Shown: in pieces, positions 25,468-33,767 of the stretch
Numbering within the stretch: the stretch's first letter is position 1
How the letters are laid out: each line of letters opens with the position of its first letter
Assembly: GCA_020630575.1 (NCBI GenBank)
Contig: JAHDBD010000006.1
Coordinates: 1 to 64,000, forward strand
DNA: 64,000 nt
DNA from: Bernardetia sp.
GTDB lineage: Bacteria > Bacteroidota > Bacteroidia > Cytophagales > Bernardetiaceae
Direction of reading: 5' to 3'
The notes under the pieces: generated by a model
What the model was told of the DNA's origin: nothing
The model's input: the letters and a program-made list of their open reading frames with translations, nothing else
Databases searched by the model: none
Position numbers and translations under genes: made by a program

Positions 25468-25743
25468 ATGAATTATAATTTAAAACAGGAAATGAGAAAA
25501 TTAAAATTACAAATATTTGCATCATTCTTATTAGTATTAATATTAATTATTTTAGTTGCTTTTGGTATTCAAAATAGGGTAAATAATGTCATCTTTAGTG
25601 AAAAATCAAACCTCGAAAATAATATTGGTAAAAAAGTCATAATAGACAATGATACATTAACTATAGTAAATTATTCACTTATAAAAGGTGAGTATACTCT
25701 AAGTAATGGAACTAAGATTGATAAAAGCTATCATAAAAAATAA
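25468..25743 (+). CDS. Single-span membrane protein, 91 aa
   Basis: A basic N-terminus precedes one membrane segment (about 15-34: FASFLLVLILIILVAFGI). A small periplasmic domain with GKKVIIDNDTLTIVNYSLIK follows. Not recognised. Terminator follows. Confidence 0.75.
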   Translation: MNYNLKQEMRKLKLQIFASFLLVLILIILVAFGIQNRVNNVIFSEKSNLENNIGKKVIIDNDTLTIVNYSLIKGEYTLSNGTKIDKSYHKK

Positions 25744-25780
25744 AAATTTCCACTCTATTAATTTGGTAGAGTGGAAATTT
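25744..25780 (+). terminator. Rho-independent terminator
   Basis: 14-bp stem (25744-25757 with 25767-25780) followed by T-rich sequence that merges with the next promoter. Confidence 0.9.
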
Positions 25781-25785
25781 ATTTT

Positions 25786-25793
25786 TAGATTTG
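25786..25793 (+). promoter_or_regulatory. Bacteroidota -7 box (TAGATTTG)
   Basis: TAnnTTTG match with the usual ATTAAA leader, upstream of ATG 25818. Confidence 0.6.
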
Positions 25794-25817
25794 AATGAAA
25801 TTAAAAATAAAATTAAT

Positions 25818-26012
25818 ATGTATCGTTATATTCTAAATATAAGTTTTAAAAAAGAATTATTTGAAAGGTCAAAAAATATCACAGAAAGGGTTAAGACCTA
25901 TAAAGAAGCTATTTCATATAAGGATATTATTGATGATACTGTTGATAAAGCTTTAATTAAAGATACCGTTACAGGTAAAGTTGAATGGTTAAAAGGTGAA
26001 AATGAAAGATAA
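25818..26012 (+). CDS. Hypothetical protein, 64 aa
   Basis: Not recognised. I chose ATG 25818 (MYRYILNISFKKELFERSKN) because the longer frame from 25791 would begin inside the promoter. Helical and basic, then acidic. Confidence 0.65.
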   Translation: MYRYILNISFKKELFERSKNITERVKTYKEAISYKDIIDDTVDKALIKDTVTGKVEWLKGENER

Positions 26013-26442
26013 AAAAGTAATAATTGTTGGTGCAGGTGAAAATGATTTTGCAAAAAGTGTTTCTGAATCTTTAGCTAAAAACAAGTTAAATGTTGTTGAT
26101 ATGCCCATAGCAGCACATATTGGTGGGTGTCCGTTGGTAGGTACTTCTGCTGTAGAACATATAATAGATTCACATATTGATACACCTATAATCGTTGCGG
26201 ATGATACACAAACTGAAAGTGTAGAATTTTCGCTAGGTAATCGATATCATTTAGACACTAAAAAATTTTCATACGAGGATTTTCAAAAACCCATGATAAT
26301 CAATGAATCATTCAAATATGAATTAAATGATGTTGCTTATAAGTCAAAGAAATATACAAAGTCAGACCATATATCTTTTGAGAATAAAGTTAGAAAGAGA
26401 CGTAAAAAGAATAAGAATAAAAAAACTCACCGAAAAAGATAA
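26002..26442 (+). CDS. Hypothetical protein with Rossmann-like start and basic tail
   Basis: 146 residues from ATG 26002 (an in-frame GTG lies at 25996). The opening KKVIIVGAGENDFAKSVSES resembles a nucleotide-binding strand-loop-helix, but the loop is not a full Rossmann motif. A Gly/Cys segment (AAHIGGCPLVGTSAVEH) follows, and the last 20 residues are almost all Lys/Arg. Possibly nucleic-acid binding. No family assigned. Confidence 0.65.
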   Translation: MKDKKVIIVGAGENDFAKSVSESLAKNKLNVVDMPIAAHIGGCPLVGTSAVEHIIDSHIDTPIIVADDTQTESVEFSLGNRYHLDTKKFSYEDFQKPMIINESFKYELNDVAYKSKKYTKSDHISFENKVRKRRKKNKNKKTHRKR

Positions 26443-27035
26443 TGATTAAAATAGATAACATAGAAAAGATTAAAAAATTACTAGTTTTCAAAAATTCAGA
26501 CACGTTTTATCATTTACAACTTATAAGACGTAAAAAGGAAAATCCCGACATGAATGTTCATCAAATGAACATTTTGGAAACTACAATTACATCTTTAAGT
26601 GAATTCGATGATAAAATTGAAGTATATAAAAGAATTGCGAATGAGACTAATTCAAGAGTTTATATAAACCTTAATGCTAAATCATTCGAACGTGTAGCTA
26701 AAATGTCTAGAATTAAACTAAATGATTTAGTAGCTGATGGTTCTTATAGAAGTGTTAAAGATGTCTTCACTTCAATGTCTTCAAAATCTTCTACGGCAAA
26801 GAGTTATCAAAAATATTGGGTTATTGATTGTGATGATTTTAATATGCTAAAATGTTATGAAGTTGTTGAACATTTAAATTCATTTTCAGACAACACCTTT
26901 GTTCTATTGAATGAAACCATAAATGGGTTTCATCTGATAACAAAACCATTTAATTTAAGTAAGTTTAATTTTGACGGATTATCTATTGAAGATATTAAAC
27001 GAAATGATTTAACACTAATTTATTATACCAATTAA
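26442..27035 (+). CDS. Hypothetical protein, possibly primase-polymerase-like
   Basis: 197 residues. The central YWVIDCDDFNMLKCYEVVEH and the later LLNETINGFHLITKPFNLSK resemble the acidic strand and 'G.H' strand of archaeo-eukaryotic primase-type domains. The similarity is weak and the protein is short. Treat as unknown with this suggestion. It overlaps the previous stop by one base. Confidence 0.6.
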   Translation: MIKIDNIEKIKKLLVFKNSDTFYHLQLIRRKKENPDMNVHQMNILETTITSLSEFDDKIEVYKRIANETNSRVYINLNAKSFERVAKMSRIKLNDLVADGSYRSVKDVFTSMSSKSSTAKSYQKYWVIDCDDFNMLKCYEVVEHLNSFSDNTFVLLNETINGFHLITKPFNLSKFNFDGLSIEDIKRNDLTLIYYTN

Positions 27036-27036
27036 T

Positions 27037-27252
27037 ATGAGTACTTATACAGAAATAGATGAAACACACAATTTTCTAGTTCAAGTGTCCATAAAATGTG
27101 ACCACTATATGATTAATTTGTGGGATTATGTTAAGTCTTTCGAAACGAAAGAAGATGCATTTGAAATGTGTGATGGTTTATATGATGAAAGTATTCATAA
27201 AGTACAAATAAGTGATATAAATAAAAATGAAGTTCTAAAAGTTTGGAGATAA
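27037..27252 (+). CDS. Hypothetical protein, 71 aa
   Basis: Not recognised. Small acidic protein with three Cys/His residues near the centre (KCDHYM). Follows the previous gene by 1 nt. Confidence 0.65.
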   Translation: MSTYTEIDETHNFLVQVSIKCDHYMINLWDYVKSFETKEDAFEMCDGLYDESIHKVQISDINKNEVLKVWR

Positions 27253-27272
27253 TAGATTAAAACAAAAATAAA

Positions 27273-27413
27273 ATGGAAAAAATTATAATATTATTTTACT
27301 TAGAAGTGTCGAAAAAGTGTAAACATTGTAATAGATATACTTTAAAAAAAGGTGTTTGTTCTAACTCTAAATGTAAAGAGTATCGAAAAGTTCAATATGA
27401 AGTTGAAGAATAA
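27273..27413 (+). CDS. Small zinc-ribbon-like protein, 46 aa
   Basis: This gene encodes a 46-residue protein with CKHCN and, 13 residues later, CSNSKC. The paired CxxC and CxxxxC spacing suggests one bound zinc ion. It fills a gap with normal spacing and an AAATA-ATG start. Confidence 0.65.
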   Translation: MEKIIILFYLEVSKKCKHCNRYTLKKGVCSNSKCKEYRKVQYEVEE

Positions 27414-27424
27414 CAAAACTATAT

Positions 27425-27835
27425 ATGGAAAAAATTAAAAATACAATAAAGGTAACAACATATAAGTATGAAAAAATTCCTGTTAAAGATACAGAAATTT
27501 TTGTTCCAAATAAGCCTTTTTATTGTTTCCAAACAGGTGTTAGGCGTTCTATAAAAATTATACCAAAGTTTATAGAATTTGACCCACACCCATTTTCATC
27601 AATGAAAAAAGGTGATATTTATGAATTGGAAGTAACATCAGTTTATAATTCGTTTGAATGTAAAATTACGAAAACTAAAGTACAAATAAGTAGTTTTGAA
27701 GATATTCTTAACACAGAATCTAAAAGTTCATATTTAGAAATACCACACATGCTTATGAATGAAGATTATGTTATAAGGTCTAAAGAACAATTTGAAAAAG
27801 ATTTTGAGAATGCTTTGGAAAGAATAATGGATTAA
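27425..27835 (+). CDS. Hypothetical protein, 136 aa
   Basis: Not recognised. Beta-rich N-terminal two-thirds (TTYKYEKIPVKDTEIFVPNK) and helical acidic C-terminus. Part of a run of consecutive orphans. Confidence 0.7.
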   Translation: MEKIKNTIKVTTYKYEKIPVKDTEIFVPNKPFYCFQTGVRRSIKIIPKFIEFDPHPFSSMKKGDIYELEVTSVYNSFECKITKTKVQISSFEDILNTESKSSYLEIPHMLMNEDYVIRSKEQFEKDFENALERIMD

Positions 27836-27848
27836 AAAATAATTAAAA

Positions 27849-28130
27849 ATGAATAAAATATTACATTTTAAGAATTGTTTGAAACAACTAGATGGTAATC
27901 ATAATCACATATTTGGTAATGTTTATTTAGTAAAAACTGAATCGGGTTTGAAACAGTCTATAAAATTATTTGCGGGTTCTGAATCTAAAAAATTAACATT
28001 TAAGGAAACTTTAAATTATTTGAGGTTAGAAACTGTTGATATGAGTAAAGTTGAATACCCACTACTTATAGAATTTATACCTATGTATAGTGGTTATCAT
28101 TGGACACATGTACATAAAATGAAAATTTAG
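27849..28130 (+). CDS. Hypothetical protein, 93 aa
   Basis: Not recognised. His-rich at both ends (GNHNHIFGN and YHWTHVHKM), which could bind metal. Ends in TAG. Confidence 0.7.
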   Translation: MNKILHFKNCLKQLDGNHNHIFGNVYLVKTESGLKQSIKLFAGSESKKLTFKETLNYLRLETVDMSKVEYPLLIEFIPMYSGYHWTHVHKMKI

Positions 28131-28162
28131 ATGATTTGTCATTGTTTTAAAATTAATTATTG

Positions 28163-28170
28163 TATATTTA
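28163..28170 (+). promoter_or_regulatory. Variant -7 box (TATATTTA)
   Basis: One base off TAnnTTTG but followed by the same GTAATTAA leader as the other promoters, ahead of ATG 28196. Confidence 0.5.
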
Positions 28171-28195
28171 CAGAGTAATTAAAAAATTAATAAAA

Positions 28196-28489
28196 ATGAG
28201 CGTAGCACAAACAATTTTAAAACAACTCGGTGGTAATAGATTTATAGTAATGACAGGTTCATATAACTTTGTCTCTAGTGATAATAGACTTACTATGCAT
28301 TTAAGAAAAAACAATTTAAAAGCAAAGTATTTAACGATTACATTAAATTCTATGGATACATATGATTTAAAATTTTCTTCTTTTAATAGAAAATTGGATG
28401 AAGTTATAAAGAGTGAAATAAAAAACGTTCATTGCTCTGATTTACAAAAAATATTTACGAACGAAACAGGATTATACATAAATTTATAA
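28196..28489 (+). CDS. Hypothetical protein, 97 aa
   Basis: Not recognised. The start at 28196 (MSVAQTILKQLGGNRFIVMT) is chosen because the longer frame runs through the promoter. The opening QTILKQLGGNRFIVMTGSYN and ensuing short strands are typical of a small phage family of unknown role often found in Bacteroidota phages and prophages. Confidence 0.75.
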   Translation: MSVAQTILKQLGGNRFIVMTGSYNFVSSDNRLTMHLRKNNLKAKYLTITLNSMDTYDLKFSSFNRKLDEVIKSEIKNVHCSDLQKIFTNETGLYINL

Positions 28490-28493
28490 ATAA

Positions 28494-28859
28494 ATGGAAA
28501 ACAACGTACAGGAAACAAAGGAAGCTAAATTAAAAAAATTAAATAAGTATTTAAAAAAACAGTCAAAGAAGTTTAATATTTACTTTAATAAGAATAAAAC
28601 AATTTATAAACTAACTTTCACAAAACATCCATATACATTCACATCCTTATTTAATAAATGGGAACAGTTGGAAAAGGCTTTTAATGATAATGAAAATCTT
28701 TCAGCTTATGGTATATCAAATGATGTTTTTGATGTTATGGCAAAAGAACTTGGAATCAAAGATGAAGCTATTATTTTTAAACTTGATAGTGAACCATTTG
28801 TTCAATTCATACGCCAATCAAAGGTTGATGGTATAAAAAGTAATCGTGATGAGTCGTAA
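28494..28859 (+). CDS. Hypothetical protein, 121 aa
   Basis: Not recognised. Lys-rich helical N-terminus (residues 1-35) then mixed alpha/beta. Overlaps the next gene by 14 nt. Confidence 0.7.
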   Translation: MENNVQETKEAKLKKLNKYLKKQSKKFNIYFNKNKTIYKLTFTKHPYTFTSLFNKWEQLEKAFNDNENLSAYGISNDVFDVMAKELGIKDEAIIFKLDSEPFVQFIRQSKVDGIKSNRDES

Positions 28860-29196
28860 AAGTCAAGTTTTACAATTTAAAAAACATGGGTCATTTAGGA
28901 ATTGCACTTCCGATAAATATGAAATGACCCATGACTTTTTACTTAGAAATTGGAATGAAATTTTAAAAATTTATCGAGATTCCCAAAAAAATAAAAAAAT
29001 TTTTGTTAAGATTCCATCTTTAACTGTTGATGAGGAAATGTTCCTAGATATTCTTATAGATTTGAATATAGAATGTGAAAGTGAATATATGTTTCTTAAA
29101 AATAAAAAGCCTAGAAATTTCATAACATTTTATTTTAAGGGAACAACATATTTTAAACTTTTTCCTAGAAAAAAAGAAGAAAAAGAAGATGACTAA
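28846..29196 (+). CDS. Hypothetical protein, 116 aa
   Basis: Not recognised. Basic N-terminus and a Lys/Glu tail (RKKEEKEDD). Two consecutive ATG-like codons leave the start uncertain by a few residues. Overlaps both neighbours. Confidence 0.65.
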   Translation: MMSRKSQVLQFKKHGSFRNCTSDKYEMTHDFLLRNWNEILKIYRDSQKNKKIFVKIPSLTVDEEMFLDILIDLNIECESEYMFLKNKKPRNFITFYFKGTTYFKLFPRKKEEKEDD

Positions 29197-29401
29197 CTTA
29201 TTTGAATCTGAATTTATAAAAAATTCTAATCTGATGCCAAATAACATGTGTGACGAACACATGAATAATTATGGTTTAATATCTAAAGAAGGCTCTTGCG
29301 ATATATGTGGAAAATTTTTTAAAAAGAGATTGAAAAAATTTAAAAACATGAACAATAAAAATAATGACTCGTTTATTAATTTTTATTATAAAAACAAATA
29401 A
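29189..29401 (+). CDS. Small zinc-finger-like protein, 70 aa
   Basis: MCDEH (Cys, His) and CDICGKFF provide a C-H-C-C set that could bind one zinc. A basic Lys/Asn-rich tail follows. Possibly nucleic-acid binding. Not assigned to a family. Confidence 0.65.
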   Translation: MTNLFESEFIKNSNLMPNNMCDEHMNNYGLISKEGSCDICGKFFKKRLKKFKNMNNKNNDSFINFYYKNK

Positions 29402-29403
29402 CT

Positions 29404-29868
29404 ATGAAATATTCTGAAATGGAAAGAATTAAAAATTCTAAATTTAAACTGAAAACAAAAAAACTTGGAAATATCATAGAAAAGATAGTAAGTCAAGTTT
29501 ACAAAGAATTTGATATGAGGTTGACTGATGATATATTTTATTTAGATAAAGTTTATTCAAATCATACTCTAAGTTCTATTTATAGTGGTGGTGTAAATCA
29601 TTTCAATACTAAAGTGGAATTTGAAATATTCGATGATGAAATTAACGCATTTAATAGTGCTCTTAAAAAACGCTTAAAACAAAAATTCAATTTTGGTTAT
29701 TGGGATGTTTATTCAATACAAACGGTTTTCACAAATACGGAAAGGCTAATAACAGGAAAAGAAAAAGAAAGTTGTATAGTTAATTCAATAAAAGTTTCTA
29801 TGAGAATTCATACAAAAAAGCTTAATTTTATAAGCTTTTTAAAAAACCTTTTTTCTTATGTTTTTTAA
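29404..29868 (+). CDS. Hypothetical protein, 154 aa
   Basis: Not recognised. Basic alpha/beta protein ending in a hydrophobic aromatic tail (FISFLKNLFSYVF). Overlaps the next gene by 11 nt. Confidence 0.7.
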   Translation: MKYSEMERIKNSKFKLKTKKLGNIIEKIVSQVYKEFDMRLTDDIFYLDKVYSNHTLSSIYSGGVNHFNTKVEFEIFDDEINAFNSALKKRLKQKFNFGYWDVYSIQTVFTNTERLITGKEKESCIVNSIKVSMRIHTKKLNFISFLKNLFSYVF

Positions 29869-30220
29869 AGATATGTTAGATGTTCAAAAACGTTATAATA
29901 AAAGACTTGTAAAACACGCAAAATCTTTTATTAGTTTGTTTGATTTAGAACTCACAAAAGATTTAAATAAAAAGGTAAAATCTTTTCATAAAAATATTAA
30001 TGATGGTGAGGTTGAGATACCACTACAAGCTTGGGTAAAAGTTTCAAAAAATTATAAAAACACACTAAAAAGATTTTCAAATAGACATTCTGATGTTATT
30101 AAGATAGAATTTGATAAATATATAAAATCTCGTGGTTGGGATAGTATTACTAGAAGGTCAACAAAATTTTATGAAAGTGGTGAAATCGAACTTAGAATAA
30201 CTATATTAAAAAATAATTAG
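29858..30220 (+). CDS. Hypothetical protein, 120 aa
   Basis: Not recognised. Very basic (many Lys/Arg), mixed alpha/beta, ending in a strand (SGEIELRITILKNN). The ATG overlaps the C-terminal codons of the previous gene. Confidence 0.65.
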   Translation: MFFKDMLDVQKRYNKRLVKHAKSFISLFDLELTKDLNKKVKSFHKNINDGEVEIPLQAWVKVSKNYKNTLKRFSNRHSDVIKIEFDKYIKSRGWDSITRRSTKFYESGEIELRITILKNN

Positions 30221-30223
30221 AAT

Positions 30224-31108
30224 ATGAATATAGGAAGTAATAGTAAATATCCGAGTTCAGCTTTATCGAATTTTTCGGGTCATAGATTTGTTATAGATGA
30301 TGTTCAATGTAATTCCATGGAAGGTTTTTTACAGTCATTAAAGTTTTCATCAATATTAATGCAACAGGAAGTATGTAAACTAGTTGGTCTTGGTGCAAAG
30401 TTTAGAGGTAAGAAAAAGAAATGGTATAAAACTCAAACACTATATTGGAAAGGTGTTCCAATGACACGTAAGAGTGAAGCATATCAAATATTATTGAATA
30501 GAGCTTATAATGCTATGTACGAGCAATCAGATTCTTTTAAGAAAGCTTTACACTTAACTAAAGGTAAGCTTACACATAGTATTGGTAAGTCAAAACAAAA
30601 TCAAACAGTTTTAACAACCTCAGAGTTTTGCGGTAGGCTTATGAAGCTTAGAGATAATGGTTTATTATCACCTACTGTTGTCACGAAAAAGTTATCAATT
30701 CTATCTAAGCCTAAATATGATTTGATGGTTGATTTTGATTCAACTCTAGAATTCGAAGATGTACAAAGATTCGTTAGAAGTGTTATTAATGGTGGTTATA
30801 AGGTTGGTGTTTGCACAACTAGAAATAAAGAGCCAAAATTTTTAGGAGTTATTGACCATGAATATAATGAAGATTTATTTAAAGTTACAGATATGTTAAA
30901 GATAGCTAGAGGTGATATTTATTTCACGGAACACGTTGATAAGGCAATATTTTTAAAAGGATATGATGTTAATATTTTATTAGATGATTGTGAACACGAA
31001 ATTAAACAACTAATAAAAAGATGTTCAAAAATAACAGGAGTGTTATACAAAAAGTCAAATAATTGGAAGAATAATATTAAAAATTTAATTAGAAATGAAA
31101 AAGTATAA
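30224..31108 (+). CDS. NADAR-like domain fused to a HAD-like domain
   Basis: 294 residues. Residues about 5-150 follow the NADAR/YbiA pattern: SALSNFSGHRFVIDDVQCNS, MEGFLQSLKF, an Ala-Lys-containing helix, a Met-Thr-Arg-Lys helix, and LHLTKGKLTHSIGK. NADAR proteins act on ADP-ribose linked to guanine or other small molecules. Residues about 164-290 look like a HAD hydrolase: VDFDSTL (DxD motif I), a CTTRN motif II and NILLDDCEHEI as motif IV. A phage enzyme of this kind could reverse DNA ADP-ribosylation by a DarT-type defence. That is inference. Confidence 0.7.
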   Translation: MNIGSNSKYPSSALSNFSGHRFVIDDVQCNSMEGFLQSLKFSSILMQQEVCKLVGLGAKFRGKKKKWYKTQTLYWKGVPMTRKSEAYQILLNRAYNAMYEQSDSFKKALHLTKGKLTHSIGKSKQNQTVLTTSEFCGRLMKLRDNGLLSPTVVTKKLSILSKPKYDLMVDFDSTLEFEDVQRFVRSVINGGYKVGVCTTRNKEPKFLGVIDHEYNEDLFKVTDMLKIARGDIYFTEHVDKAIFLKGYDVNILLDDCEHEIKQLIKRCSKITGVLYKKSNNWKNNIKNLIRNEKV

Positions 31109-31295
31109 AGATTTTTTTAGACAAATGATTATAGTATTTTTAACAGTACTTATATCATATCTTTTAGTGTATTGTATATATTATACATTCACGCATGATA
31201 CATTAACACAAGTTCAATTATCAAAAATTCTTTGGAAAGAATCTATAGTTCTACTGTTATCATCATTTTCTTTAGTATTTTTATTAGATGATTAG
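31095..31295 (+). CDS. Small two-span membrane protein, 66 aa
   Basis: Two hydrophobic segments (about 11-31 and 48-63) and a short basic N-terminus. Not recognised. Ends in TAG just ahead of a second small membrane protein. Confidence 0.7.
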   Translation: MKKYKDFFRQMIIVFLTVLISYLLVYCIYYTFTHDTLTQVQLSKILWKESIVLLLSSFSLVFLLDD

Positions 31296-31300
31296 ATATT

Positions 31301-31504
31301 ATGAGTAAAAAATTATTAAAAACATTGAAAATTAGATTTTTACTGTTTTACACACTATTATGCACGTCATCTATAGCGATTGCTGTTATTATTGGAACTA
31401 ATTTTTATAAAAATATATTAGGTTTTTCTTTGATACCATTGCTTATAGTTGTAGATTTGTATTCTATTTATAAACTAACTAAAATAATGGATTTAAATGA
31501 TTGA
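31301..31504 (+). CDS. Small two-span membrane protein, 67 aa
   Basis: Two predicted membrane helices (about 11-30 and 38-56). Neighbouring genes 31095 and 31301 have the same topology and may act together in the envelope, for example in superinfection exclusion or lysis timing. This is a guess from topology. Confidence 0.7.
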   Translation: MSKKLLKTLKIRFLLFYTLLCTSSIAIAVIIGTNFYKNILGFSLIPLLIVVDLYSIYKLTKIMDLND

Positions 31505-31958
31505 TAAACTTAAAGAGCTTAAACCCACAAGACACTTTATAATTCCGATAAAGGAATATTTAAATAATTGTGATAATATTAATAAGCTAACCAAACGTTT
31601 TAGAAATGAGCATGTATTTATAGAACATAGATTAGAGCAGCTTGGTATAGAGGTCAATGATAATACATATGTTTGTATATTAGTTAACACTTCTGATTAT
31701 ATAACTTGGTGGTATGTTCAACATGAAACCGTTCCAACTATCGATGTTGCACTTAAACAATTGATAGATTTTTATGAGAAATATGATGTTGATTTTGTTG
31801 AATATTTGGAAAATTATCGTCAAAAAGATGATTTTTCCACAATGGATTTTAGAGTTGAATATAATAGATGTAATATAACATATAGTTTAGCACAGTCATT
31901 AGAATTGATGTATGATTGTAATTTTAGAACAATAATTAAATATTTAATAAATGGATAA
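31497..31958 (+). CDS. Hypothetical protein, 153 aa
   Basis: Not recognised. Helical N-terminus and an aromatic patch (YITWWYVQHE). Overlaps both neighbours by 8 nt. Confidence 0.7.
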   Translation: MIDKLKELKPTRHFIIPIKEYLNNCDNINKLTKRFRNEHVFIEHRLEQLGIEVNDNTYVCILVNTSDYITWWYVQHETVPTIDVALKQLIDFYEKYDVDFVEYLENYRQKDDFSTMDFRVEYNRCNITYSLAQSLELMYDCNFRTIIKYLING

Positions 31959-32751
31959 AATTTTTATTTTAAATGGATACCCTAGAAGTGGTAAGGATTA
32001 CTTAATCGATAGTATAGATTCAGAATATTCTATTAAATGTGGTAGATTTTCAACAGTTGATTTGGTAAAAAAGATGATGGAAATCATCGGTTATGTTGAA
32101 AGTGATAAAGATATTAAAGATGCATTTAGACCTGTTCTATCAGATACAAAAGATTCTATTGATAAGCACCTTAATAACTTAACATTGAAGAATGCATATG
32201 AAAGAGCTAAAGATTTTATAAAATGTGATTTACCTGCATTTATTTTTTCACGTGAACCTCATAATATTAAAAATCTTGTCGAAATGGGAAAAGCTGATGG
32301 TATAGAGGTTGTTACAGTTTTAGTAGAATCTGATGAAAATAGTAAATTCGAAGCAAAATGTCATGCAGATGATAATGTTAATAACTATCAATATGACTAT
32401 AAGTTTACTAGTACACGTGATAGTAAAAAATATAAAGATAACTTGAAAAAATTTATTAAGGACAATTATATTAACATTAATGTTAAATCAGAAGATTTTA
32501 ATACTATAGAAACGCTTGATTTAACAACAAACCCTAATACCATGATTATCTATACAGGTAAAAATGGTACAGATTCTGACAAAATACATGCATCTAAATA
32601 TTTAGAAGTTGGTGAACATTATAGTTTAGAAAGTATTAGTGTTGGTTCATGGTCTTCTGAAATTCAATTGCATGGTGTTGGTAAGGATGGTATAAGTCTT
32701 AAAAATAAGTTTTTTAATTCGGTTCACTTCAAAAATATTAAAGATGAGTAG
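31951..32751 (+). CDS. P-loop nucleotide kinase-like protein with C-terminal add-on domain
   Basis: 266 residues. The opening KIFILNGYPRSGKDYLIDSI holds a Walker A (GYPRSGKD, residues 9-16), as in phage deoxynucleotide kinases and adenylate kinase-like proteins. The kinase-like part ends near residue 175. The last 70 residues (IIYTGKNGTDSDKIHASKYL ... VGEHYSLESISVGSWSSEIQ ... NSVHFKNI) form a separate beta-rich domain. I have the impression it recurs in Bacteroidota phage proteins, but cannot confirm. Kinase substrate is unknown. Confidence 0.65.
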   Translation: MDKIFILNGYPRSGKDYLIDSIDSEYSIKCGRFSTVDLVKKMMEIIGYVESDKDIKDAFRPVLSDTKDSIDKHLNNLTLKNAYERAKDFIKCDLPAFIFSREPHNIKNLVEMGKADGIEVVTVLVESDENSKFEAKCHADDNVNNYQYDYKFTSTRDSKKYKDNLKKFIKDNYININVKSEDFNTIETLDLTTNPNTMIIYTGKNGTDSDKIHASKYLEVGEHYSLESISVGSWSSEIQLHGVGKDGISLKNKFFNSVHFKNIKDE

Positions 32752-32953
32752 GAACGAGGATAAACCAAAATTTGATTTAGATAAATTTAAAGAATATGTC
32801 AATACTTATGATATTAAAAAGAATGGTCTAAATAATGATGTGACTATATTGAAAGATATGATTTATGGTCTAGGTATTTCTATGGATAGTGAAAAATATA
32901 GTTTTAATAGTGGGTTTAAAAAATTCATTTCAAAAATTAAAAATTTACTATAA
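32744..32953 (+). CDS. Hypothetical protein, 69 aa
   Basis: Not recognised. Small basic/acidic helical protein overlapping the previous gene by 8 nt and the next start by one base. Confidence 0.65.
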   Translation: MSRNEDKPKFDLDKFKEYVNTYDIKKNGLNNDVTILKDMIYGLGISMDSEKYSFNSGFKKFISKIKNLL

Positions 32954-33087
32954 TGAAAACTATAATTAAATCACTTTTCAAAAGCCCATTTGAAACAAGA
33001 AAAAATCTATTGGAATCCATAGGATTTGTTCTACAGTTGATTACATTTTATTCAATAATATTAATATTAATCTCAATAACAAAATAA
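32953..33087 (+). CDS. Single-span membrane peptide, 44 aa
   Basis: ATG overlaps the preceding stop (TAATG). The peptide is basic at its N-terminus (MKTIIKSLFKSPFETRKNLL) and ends with a single hydrophobic helix (IGFVLQLITFYSIILILISI). Topology recalls small phage membrane peptides. Confidence 0.6.
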   Translation: MKTIIKSLFKSPFETRKNLLESIGFVLQLITFYSIILILISITK

Positions 33088-33094
33088 ACAAAAT

Positions 33095-33358
33095 ATGGCA
33101 AAAAGTAAGCACAGAAAAAAGCATAAATCTAAGTCTGCTAATAATAGAAAAAAGTTACTTTCACAACGATTTTCTAAAAAGTTAAAACAGGAAAAACTTT
33201 TTAATGATTTGCAAGAGAAATATTCTCAAAGATATACCGAAGAGGTTAAGGCTGAATTAGAGCGTAGAAAGAAAATCGAAAAAGAAGTTGACAATGAAAT
33301 GTCACTAGAATCTGTAAAAGAAGTTGCAGAGTCAGAGCCTAAAAATTATTTAGGGTAA
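33095..33358 (+). CDS. Highly basic small protein, 87 aa
   Basis: The first 35 residues are almost entirely Lys/Arg/Ser (MAKSKHRKKHKSKSANNRKK). A charged helix follows. Likely nucleic-acid binding by composition. The last base of its stop is the first base of the next ATG. Confidence 0.7.
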   Translation: MAKSKHRKKHKSKSANNRKKLLSQRFSKKLKQEKLFNDLQEKYSQRYTEEVKAELERRKKIEKEVDNEMSLESVKEVAESEPKNYLG

Positions 33359-33762
33359 TGAAATCTGAGCTAATTAATAACCCTAAAAGGGCTAAACAAG
33401 TAATAGCTTATGATGGTATAAAATCAAAAAAAGTGCATCCAACAGACATAGATGCACTTTTAGAGTTTGATGGGAAATATCTAATACTTATAGAATTAAA
33501 AGTTAAAGGGAATAAAGTTCCAAAAGGTCAAAGATTAGCATTAGAACGGATTGCTGTTAAATGGGTTCGTGATGGTGGAGAGGCTTGGATTGTTTATGCA
33601 TCACATGATACTAAAGATGATGAAATTATCTTTTTAAAAGATTGTGATATATTTGAAATTTGGTCATCTAAAAGAACTTTACTATTAGAAAAAACTATAA
33701 AAGTAAAATCATTTTTAAGAGAATTAGCAATATCATATAAAATCGATAAATTAAAATTATAA
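33358..33762 (+). CDS. PD-(D/E)XK nuclease-like protein
   Basis: 134 residues. The core H27-P-T-D-I-D32, then a strand LILIELKVKG with E46-x-K48, then a helix beginning PKGQRLALERI is the classic D...ExK...Q order of PD-(D/E)XK nucleases such as VRR-NUC or Holliday-junction-type folds. No other domain is attached. It could cleave host or recombination intermediates. Preceded by a very basic small protein with which it is cotranscribed. Confidence 0.65.
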   Translation: MKSELINNPKRAKQVIAYDGIKSKKVHPTDIDALLEFDGKYLILIELKVKGNKVPKGQRLALERIAVKWVRDGGEAWIVYASHDTKDDEIIFLKDCDIFEIWSSKRTLLLEKTIKVKSFLRELAISYKIDKLKL

Positions 33763-33767
33763 TTACA

